A DNA stretch of 12,845 nucleotides from Chloroflexota bacterium (lineage in GTDB: Bacteria > Chloroflexota > Anaerolineae > Promineifilales > Promineifilaceae), in assembly GCA_024223125.1 (NCBI GenBank), contig JAAEOP010000020.1, positions 1-12,845 of the forward strand. The letters run 5' to 3'. The position numbers and the translations under genes are program-made. Shown here one piece after another: positions 7,487 to 12,845 of the stretch (its first letter is position 1; every line of letters starts with the position of its first letter). A model generated the notes under the pieces. That model saw only the letters and a list, made by a program, of their open reading frames with translations. It was not told the DNA's origin and searched no databases.

Positions 7487-7515
7487 ATTATGCTTTATAA
7501 TCCTGTGCAGGTGAA
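7487..7515 (-). promoter_or_regulatory. Candidate promoter of the cyclase gene
   Basis: On the minus strand, TTCACC (7510-7515) and CATAAT (7487-7492) stand 17 bases apart, a sigma70-like arrangement giving a leader of about 30 bases before the cyclase ATG. On the plus strand a TATAAT (7496-7501) overlaps the same stretch and might serve the divergent gene, but it lacks a -35 box at normal distance. Both calls are by eye only. Confidence 0.3.
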
Positions 7516-7591
7516 AATGTGTTAATCTTGCATGTAGATGTTTTGTGACTACTATTTCTTTACTCATGTGAAATACAAAAGTTCGTTTGTG

Positions 7592-7612
7592 AATCAAACT
7601 GACAGTTTGATT
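7592..7612. promoter_or_regulatory. Perfect 21-bp palindrome, probable operator of the GNAT-VOC unit
   Basis: AATCAAACTG (7592-7601), one central A (7602), then CAGTTTGATT (7603-7612): ten base pairs of exact dyad symmetry. It ends three bases before the GGAGG site of the next gene. As DNA it looks like a site for a dimeric repressor. As RNA it could fold into a 9-bp stem with a GAC loop directly beside the Shine-Dalgarno sequence. No regulator gene is adjacent. The rest of the 7452-7628 gap holds no gene. Confidence 0.65.
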
Positions 7613-7615
7613 TAT

Positions 7616-7620
7616 GGAGG
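7616..7620 (+). promoter_or_regulatory. Strong ribosome binding site of the GNAT-VOC gene
   Basis: GGAGG eight bases before the ATG at 7629. An in-frame ATG at 7614 overlaps this site and so is very unlikely to be the start; the gene is therefore annotated from 7629. Confidence 0.75.
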
Positions 7621-7628
7621 AAAGACGT

Positions 7629-8552
7629 ATGACCCAAAATCGTGACTTAGAAACAAGCCGGCTCCATTTACGGCCGTTGGCCCTGACCGATGCACCAGAG
7701 CTGTTCCCCCTGTTTCATGATCCCCAAACAATGCAGTTTTGGCCTACCTTGCCCCACAAATTTATCCAGGATACAACCGCAACCATAGAAGGAATGCTGC
7801 GGCCGCAAAAAGCATGTTGGTGGGTAGTATGTTTGCGGGGAGAGGAAACGGCCGTTGGCTTCCTCGGTTTTTTGGGGAATGAAGGAGCGCCGGGGATGGG
7901 CTACATTTTACAGCGTGATTTATGGGGTCACGGTTATACAACCGAAGGGATGCGGGCTGTTATTGATTATGGATTTCATTCCCGCCATTATGACCGCACA
8001 GAATTATGGATTCATGAAGAAAATATTGCTTCGCAGCGAGTGGCGCATAAGTTGGGCTTTTCCAACAAAGGGCGGCTGCGTTCCAAGTTTCCGGGACGAG
8101 AAACAGCCCATGATATGCTGGTCTATGGTTTACGAGTGGATGAGTGGATAGACACGGCCGTGCCCCCATCACGCGGTCAACATTTTTACCGGCTGGAACC
8201 AGTCTTGCCAGTACAAAATGTGCTGTCGGCCGCCCATTATTATCGGGATAAATTAGGCTTTGTGGTTGATTCTTTGGACGGTGAACCGCCTAATCTTGCC
8301 ATTGTCTCACGAGGCATGTGGACAACGCAGACGGTGCGTATTCAGCTGCGTCAGGTGGCGGCAGGCACGGCCGTGCAACATGCTGGCGAACTTTACATCA
8401 TCACCGGAGCCGATATTGACGGCCTGTTCCAAACATACCAGGCCAACGGCGTCACCATTATCAGCGAACCGGTCACACAATCCTGGGGCCGGCGTGAATT
8501 TGCGATTGTTGATAATAACGGTCATCAACTGCGTTTTGGGGTTCAGGTTTGA
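7629..8552 (+). CDS. Fusion of a GNAT N-acetyltransferase (RimJ/RimL type) and a VOC/bleomycin-resistance-like domain
   Basis: A 307-residue cytosolic protein made of two enzyme folds. Residues about 6-175 are a GNAT acetyltransferase of the RimJ/RimL (Acetyltransf_3) type. It shows ETSRLHLRPL (8-17), the acetyl-CoA loop region LQRDLWGHGYTTEGMRAV (94-111), and the typical ENIASQRVAHKLGF (131-144). Residues about 187-307 are a VOC (glyoxalase/bleomycin-resistance) domain: PVLPVQNVLSAAHYYRDKLGF (191-211; 20 shown in two parts: PVLPVQNVLS and AAHYYRDKLGF), ELYIITGADIDGLF (254-267), and the closing REFAIVDNNGHQLRFG (289-304), as in bleomycin-resistance-like proteins. GNAT proteins transfer acetyl groups to amines; this VOC type often binds and sequesters drugs, but the substrate cannot be told. 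The start at 7629 is set by GGAGG eight bases upstream. The stop overlaps the next gene (TGATG), so the two are translated together. Detoxification or self-protection is a reasonable inference only. Confidence 0.92.
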   Translation: MTQNRDLETSRLHLRPLALTDAPELFPLFHDPQTMQFWPTLPHKFIQDTTATIEGMLRPQKACWWVVCLRGEETAVGFLGFLGNEGAPGMGYILQRDLWGHGYTTEGMRAVIDYGFHSRHYDRTELWIHEENIASQRVAHKLGFSNKGRLRSKFPGRETAHDMLVYGLRVDEWIDTAVPPSRGQHFYRLEPVLPVQNVLSAAHYYRDKLGFVVDSLDGEPPNLAIVSRGMWTTQTVRIQLRQVAAGTAVQHAGELYIITGADIDGLFQTYQANGVTIISEPVTQSWGRREFAIVDNNGHQLRFGVQV

Positions 8553-9070
8553 TGAAATATGTTGGCTTTTTTCTGCTGCTTTTCCTGATAAGCTGCACGA
8601 CGGAAACGGCAAACGAGGAACCTTTACAAGTGAACATCACCCCTAAATCGGAGGGGGACAGGGTGGAAATGGAGGTGGATGGAGAGACGACTGTATTCAA
8701 CATCTACAGCCAAACCGGTATTGGTAGCGCGGACATTGAGCGCATAACCGGAAGTTGGCCGCCAACCATAATTTCACGCTTCCATTTGAATGGGTTGGAG
8801 GAGATGAGATTGGTAGTGGGGGACACGGCCGTTACCCTCAACCTCAGCAGCAGTGGCGGCCGCAGCAGCCAGACACTTACCCAAAACGGAGTCACTTCCA
8901 CCATTACGCCAGACAATCCCTACTGGATGGATGTCACCATTAGCAATGCTGATGGCTCGCCGGGAACAGTTCCCCTAAAAGAAGGCACAATTGATGTCTC
9001 GCTGCCGCCAGCATTATTTGACAAATCGCCTGACAGCTTTAGCCTGAATTGGATTGATTTCTACAGATAG
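8552..9070 (+). CDS. Small putative lipoprotein of unknown function
   Basis: A 172-residue protein from the ATG at 8552, which shares one base with the preceding stop (TGATG), so it is translationally coupled to the GNAT-VOC gene. The N-terminus MKYVGFFLLLFLISC is a lipoprotein signal peptide with lipobox LISC; C15 would be lipidated and the mature protein anchored outside the cytoplasmic membrane. The mature part (about 157 residues) opens with an acidic, low-complexity stretch and then looks beta-rich, with many Thr, Ser and Gly residues and no Cys. I recognise no domain. An in-frame TTG at 8549 is a weaker alternative start. It contains one ACGGCCGT (8825-8832) and a GCGGCCGC site nearby, which fits the local base style, so it does not look newly acquired. 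The association with the fused enzyme upstream is the only hint to its role. Confidence 0.75.
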   Translation: MKYVGFFLLLFLISCTTETANEEPLQVNITPKSEGDRVEMEVDGETTVFNIYSQTGIGSADIERITGSWPPTIISRFHLNGLEEMRLVVGDTAVTLNLSSSGGRSSQTLTQNGVTSTITPDNPYWMDVTISNADGSPGTVPLKEGTIDVSLPPALFDKSPDSFSLNWIDFYR

Positions 9071-9076
9071 ATCCGT

Positions 9077-9122
9077 TCTAGGGCTTGGGCCAGCCCGATT
9101 TGACGAGTGTACAAGCCCTAGA
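9077..9122. repeat. 11-bp perfect inverted repeat between the lipoprotein and protease genes
   Basis: TCTAGGGCTTG (9077-9087) pairs exactly with CAAGCCCTAGA (9112-9122) around a 24-base loop. It starts seven bases after the lipoprotein stop and ends 11 bases before the protease ATG, filling the gap. A competing smaller hairpin, GGGCT (9081-9085) with AGCCC (9092-9096), uses the left arm. No T-run follows (ATTATTAACATAATG), so a classic intrinsic terminator is not clear. It could act as a terminator, an attenuator, an mRNA-processing site or a dispersed REP-like element. Confidence 0.6.
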
Positions 9123-9133
9123 TTATTAACATA

Positions 9134-12100
9134 ATGAGACGACGAATTTCTATTCTGACTTACAGCCTCATTTTCCCGCTGTTTCTTCTTTTACTCATTT
9201 GGAAACAATTGGTTTTGCCTGTCCAGGCTCTCTTTCCCCCACAGATAACAAACAAGATAGACCCGGCGCTCCTTGAAGAAATGGAAACGACTTTACCTGG
9301 TGGGCAGCTTCGTTTCATTGTTTATCTAAACGATCAACCTGATTTGTCTCATCTGCCAGAAACGGCCGCAATTGATGAACGGCGAGCTTTGTTAGTGCAG
9401 TATTTGCAAGCCACAGCCGCGGCCGTCCAAACACCCATCATCAAAGAATTGGATACACTCTATCAGATCGGTCACATCAAATCATATCGTCCCTTTTGGA
9501 TTGTGAATGGTATTGCGGCCGTTGGCGACTCGGATGCAATCAACCATTTGGCTGCCCAAGCGGAAGTAACCGAAATTCGGCTCGACGCCATTGTAGATTC
9601 CATTGAACCAATGGACGAGGGGTCATTGCGTACCCTCATTGCCCAACCCCAACTGGCAAACGCTGTCCAACAAAGCTGGGGCATTGAGCGCATTCGCGCC
9701 CCCCATGTGTGGCATGGGTTAGGAGTTGATGGAACTGGGGTAACGGTGGGCATTATGGACAGCGGCGTTGACTTTCTGCATCCTGATCTATTAGCCAATT
9801 ATCGAGGGAATTTGGGTAACAACAATTTCATTCATGCCGGAAACTGGTACCACACCAACACACCAACACTTACAGTCCCATTTGATGTTCTAGGGCACGG
9901 AACCCATGTAGCAGGCACGGCCGTCGGGCAAAATGGTATCGGCGTTGCCCCCGGAGCCAATTGGATTGCGGTCAGCGTTGCCGATGAATTTGGCTTTATC
10001 TATACCAGTGATGCCCACGCCGGTTTTCAATGGCTCCTGGCGCCTGATGGCGATCCAGCGCTGGCGCCTGATATTGTCAATGCCTCTTGGGGCGGTTCCC
10101 CCAATAGCGCTGAATTTTTACCGGATGTAGCAGCTTTGCATAATTCTGGCATCATCCCCGTATTTGCCGCCGGGAATGCAGGCCCCTTTACCGGAACAGT
10201 AGGCTCCCCGGCCAGTTTCCCCAACACTTTAGCCATTGGCGCAACCGATAGTTTGGATGAGGTAGCCTGGTTTTCTTCACGCGGACCTTCTCCGTTGACA
10301 ACGGAAACAAAACCGTGGCTGACGGCTCCTGGAACTTCTATTTATTCCACGCTGCCGGGGGGACAATATGGTCTGAAAAATGGAACCTCGATGGCCGCCC
10401 CACACACGGCCGGAACCATCGCCTTGTTGTTAAATGCAGACCCCACATTATCCTGGCAAGCAACGCAGCAGATTTTAGCAAACACGGCCGTCCCCCTCGC
10501 CGCAATTCATCCCAATAATGACAGCGGTTGGGGACGGTTAGATGCGTATACGGCCGTGCAGACCCAAATAGCCACTGGACAAATAGTGGGAACTGTGCAG
10601 GCTAATGGAGCGCCCTTGCCCCACACCCGCATCACCATCACCACCCCCTCCGGCAACAATCTCACATTTTTCAGCGATGACAATGGCGCTTATCAGGCCG
10701 ATCTGAAAGCTGGTATTTATGACATACAATTGTCACTGTTTGGCTACGCCGCTTATTTGGCAACCAATCTCCAGGTGGTCACAAATCAAAACAAACAGCA
10801 TGATATTGTTTTGACCCCGCTGCCAGGTGGAACTGTCCAGGGTACGGTGTTTAATTCAACTTCCAGCGCTCCCATTTCAGACGCGGTTGTTGAGGTCTTG
10901 GGTACAAATGTGACGGCCGTGACAAACGCGCAAGGTCAATACAACCTGACCCTGCCGCAAGGCTCATACACATTAAACGTTCGTCATAAGGAATATCGCT
11001 TAAGTCAATTAACCATCCTCATCAACAACGGCGGCAATCTGACAAAAAACTTCTGGCTGACGTCTGGCCCCTCGACACTGTTGGTAGACAGCGGCCAATG
11101 GTATTATCAGTCTCAGGCTAACTATTATGAAGACAGCTTGTTTTCGCTTGACTATTCTCATGATACCTGGGCCATCCGCAACCCCTTTGAAGACATTCCC
11201 ACTGACGCCCTGCTCAACAAATACGATACAGTCATCTGGTCGGCTCCATTCGATTCGCCAGGATATATTGGGGCGAACAATGTCATCACCAATTATTTGG
11301 GTCAGGGGGGACATATGCTTATTAGCGGCCAGGATGTGGGGTATTTTGACGGCTCTGGTTTTTTTGTGCAGGATTGGTGGTATCGAGATTTGGATGCTGT
11401 TTTCCGCGGCGAAACGGCCGTGACCCAAACCATCTACGGCGCCGGAAACACTTTCTTCGACAACCTTTCTTTAACCTTAAACGGAGGGAGCGGCGCCAAC
11501 AATCAGAGTTTTCCCGACACAAGCAGCCTACGCCAATATTCGCTTTCTAAAGAGATTTTTCATTACGACAATGGGTTTGCCGCCGGGCTGCAAGCGGGAC
11601 ATTGCCGTAAGTTCCGTATGGTTTATCTTGGTTTTGGTTTGGAAGGTATCACCGAAGCGGCCGACCGTAATGAAATGATCGAGCGCAGCTACAATTATTT
11701 TTCCTCCCCGCGCCAAACATACGGGATACGTTTTAATAACGAAGATGTGGATGAGATTGTCGTTCCCGGCTCGCAGCAAGTATACACTTTTACTGTGGTG
11801 AACACGAGTGAATTGCTGACGGATACTTTTGCGCTCACGGCCGTTAACGCCGGCTGGAACACATCATTAATCACCGAAACTGTGACCCTCGGCCCTTGTG
11901 AAGCCAGCCAGACAGTTTTACAGGTGAATGTGCCTGCAAATGAAGTGAAAGATAGATTCCATACGACCCAGGTCACGGCCGTGTCCGGCGCCAACCCGGC
12001 CATAACCACAACCCTCCTTGTCAAACACAAAACCCCCGGCCGTATTCTTTTTGTAGACGATGACCGTTGGTATGATGAAGAGAGCCATCTAACCGCAGCT

Positions 12101-12845
12101 CTGGAGGGGATGAACCTGAACTATGATGTATGGGAGATTGGCTGGGAGCACCTCGATGGTCACGGCTCCCCATCTAAAGAATTATTGCAAGAATATGATA
12201 TAGCGCTTTGGTATACAGGGTATGATTGGTATGCTCCTATCACGCCTGAAGAAGCAGCCAGCCTGACCCACTTTTTAGAGACGGGCGGGCGGCTCTTTCT
12301 GACCAGTCAGGATTTTCTCTATTACAACCACCAAACAGAGTTAGCCCGCCGCTATTTTGGCATTATTGACTACCGTGAATCTGTGACGCCCACCTTGATG
12401 TATGGCGGTAACCATCCCGGAACTGGCCCAGATATGGCTGGCCCGTTAACGCTCAATCGTGGCGTCTATCATAATAATGGGGATGGCCTGATGCCGGCAC
12501 CCGGCAGCCAACCCTTCTTCTGGCATAACGGGGGGATGCCGGCCGGGGTTGCCAACAAGGGGCCGACTTGGCGCTCTATTTTCTGGGGAGTGCCGTTTGA
12601 AAATCTACCAGATGATCGGGAAACGGCCGTGATGAACCACATTGTGGGCTGGCTGAGCGATTTAGGGGATTCTTCATTTGCAGTGGATGCGCGGGCGGGC
12701 ACGACCGTATCCACCCGCACCTACACCATCACTTTGCATAACAGCACACTTGCCCCCACAAACCAGGTACAAATGGTCAATACCCTGCCGCCTGAATTAA
12801 CTATCCTACCGGGCAGTGTCACAGGCAACGCGGCGTATGATTCTG
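9134..12845 (+). CDS. Large secreted subtilisin-like (S8) serine protease with repeated accessory domains, C-terminus cut off
   Basis: An open frame of 1237 codons runs from the ATG at 9134 to the window edge with no stop. Residues 1-32 are a signal peptide (MRRR, hydrophobic core, VQA cleavage site). A likely inhibitory propeptide covers about 40-160. The S8 catalytic domain (about 190-475) holds D209 (GIMDSGVD), H255 (GHGTHVAG), oxyanion N348 (AAGNAG) and S419 (GTSMAAP), so it should be active. Two carboxypeptidase-regulatory-like beta domains follow (about 484-563 and 567-645). Then come a Rossmann-like domain (649-739), an Ig-like region (about 863-968), a second copy of the Rossmann-like domain (970-1064), and the start of a DUF11-like repeat (1182 onward). 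The enzyme would act outside the cell, probably surface-bound through a missing C-terminal region. No Shine-Dalgarno is visible, but a stop codon (9119-9121) lies just upstream in frame, so this ATG is the first possible one. Eight ACGGCCGT sites, all read Thr-Ala-Val, lie within it. Confidence 0.95.
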   Translation, partial: MRRRISILTYSLIFPLFLLLLIWKQLVLPVQALFPPQITNKIDPALLEEMETTLPGGQLRFIVYLNDQPDLSHLPETAAIDERRALLVQYLQATAAAVQTPIIKELDTLYQIGHIKSYRPFWIVNGIAAVGDSDAINHLAAQAEVTEIRLDAIVDSIEPMDEGSLRTLIAQPQLANAVQQSWGIERIRAPHVWHGLGVDGTGVTVGIMDSGVDFLHPDLLANYRGNLGNNNFIHAGNWYHTNTPTLTVPFDVLGHGTHVAGTAVGQNGIGVAPGANWIAVSVADEFGFIYTSDAHAGFQWLLAPDGDPALAPDIVNASWGGSPNSAEFLPDVAALHNSGIIPVFAAGNAGPFTGTVGSPASFPNTLAIGATDSLDEVAWFSSRGPSPLTTETKPWLTAPGTSIYSTLPGGQYGLKNGTSMAAPHTAGTIALLLNADPTLSWQATQQILANTAVPLAAIHPNNDSGWGRLDAYTAVQTQIATGQIVGTVQANGAPLPHTRITITTPSGNNLTFFSDDNGAYQADLKAGIYDIQLSLFGYAAYLATNLQVVTNQNKQHDIVLTPLPGGTVQGTVFNSTSSAPISDAVVEVLGTNVTAVTNAQGQYNLTLPQGSYTLNVRHKEYRLSQLTILINNGGNLTKNFWLTSGPSTLLVDSGQWYYQSQANYYEDSLFSLDYSHDTWAIRNPFEDIPTDALLNKYDTVIWSAPFDSPGYIGANNVITNYLGQGGHMLISGQDVGYFDGSGFFVQDWWYRDLDAVFRGETAVTQTIYGAGNTFFDNLSLTLNGGSGANNQSFPDTSSLRQYSLSKEIFHYDNGFAAGLQAGHCRKFRMVYLGFGLEGITEAADRNEMIERSYNYFSSPRQTYGIRFNNEDVDEIVVPGSQQVYTFTVVNTSELLTDTFALTAVNAGWNTSLITETVTLGPCEASQTVLQVNVPANEVKDRFHTTQVTAVSGANPAITTTLLVKHKTPGRILFVDDDRWYDEESHLTAALEGMNLNYDVWEIGWEHLDGHGSPSKELLQEYDIALWYTGYDWYAPITPEEAASLTHFLETGGRLFLTSQDFLYYNHQTELARRYFGIIDYRESVTPTLMYGGNHPGTGPDMAGPLTLNRGVYHNNGDGLMPAPGSQPFFWHNGGMPAGVANKGPTWRSIFWGVPFENLPDDRETAVMNHIVGWLSDLGDSSFAVDARAGTTVSTRTYTITLHNSTLAPTNQVQMVNTLPPELTILPGSVTGNAAYDS

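Larger units (their letters stand above)
574..12630. repeat. Dispersed highly iterated palindrome ACGGCCGT (25 copies)
   Basis: Exact copies begin at 574, 856, 2324, 2480, 2527, 3318, 4949, 6342, 6372, 6812, 6961, 7054, 7670, 7848, 8154, 8367, 8825, 9917, 10484, 10550, 10913, 11414, 11837, 11975 and 12623. All lie inside genes. Near-copies with the same CGGCCG core (for example TCGGCCGT at 386, 2274, 2739, 3066, 3495, 3826, 6841) bring the core to about fifty. None falls in the toxin-antitoxin pair. A given 8-mer is expected about 0.2 times in this length. Confidence 0.85.

Noticed and set aside
7799..7806. GCGGCCGC sites (here and near 8857) as special rare sites
   Set aside because: They share the CGGCCG core of the dispersed palindrome and are explained as part of that excess.
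9472..9798. Minus-strand open frames opposite the protease gene, including this one and others near 11009-12030
   Set aside because: The plus-strand protease frame is unbroken with catalytic motifs throughout; the opposite frames have no recognisable motif and are shadows of it.

Overview
The window looks like chromosomal DNA from a mid-GC bacterium, most plausibly a member of the Chloroflexota (Anaerolineae or a relative). This placement is inference. It rests on the very large secreted S8 protease with Ig-like and DUF11-like domains, a DUF433/DUF5615 pair, a multidomain class III cyclase and the general gene style. There is no rRNA, tRNA or marker gene to prove it. The window is almost fully coding: ten genes, no gene-free gap longer than about 180 bases, no IS element, CRISPR array or RNA gene seen. 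The first gene (acyl-CoA dehydrogenase) and the last (protease) are cut by the window edges.

Layout. Positions 1-4379 hold five minus-strand genes with short gaps. In transcription order they are a DUF554 membrane protein, an orphan McrB-like AAA+ ATPase, a DUF433 antitoxin overlapping a DUF5615 PIN-like toxin by ATGA, and a truncated AidB-like acyl-CoA dehydrogenase. A 144-base divergent gap follows. Then come an exported L,D-transpeptidase with two SH3-like repeats (plus strand) and, convergent with it across only 21 bases, a 611-residue adenylate-cyclase-type protein (minus strand). A second divergent gap (7452-7628) carries a perfect 21-bp palindrome just upstream of the ribosome binding site of a plus-strand unit. 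That unit encodes a GNAT-VOC fusion protein, a small lipoprotein coupled to it by TGATG, then an 11-bp-stem inverted repeat, then the giant subtilisin-like protease, which runs off the right edge.

Functional picture. The left half mixes cell-defence-like modules (McrB-like ATPase, toxin-antitoxin pair) with metabolic and membrane genes. The right half is mostly cell envelope and extracellular (L,D-transpeptidase, lipoprotein, secreted protease) plus cyclic-nucleotide signalling. Nothing shows that these genes form one pathway.

The most striking signal is not a gene. The 8-bp palindrome ACGGCCGT occurs 25 times by hand count, where about 0.2 would be expected by chance. It lies in at least six genes on both strands and is read in all three codon phases, so it appears to be maintained at DNA level, much like the HIP1 palindrome of cyanobacteria.
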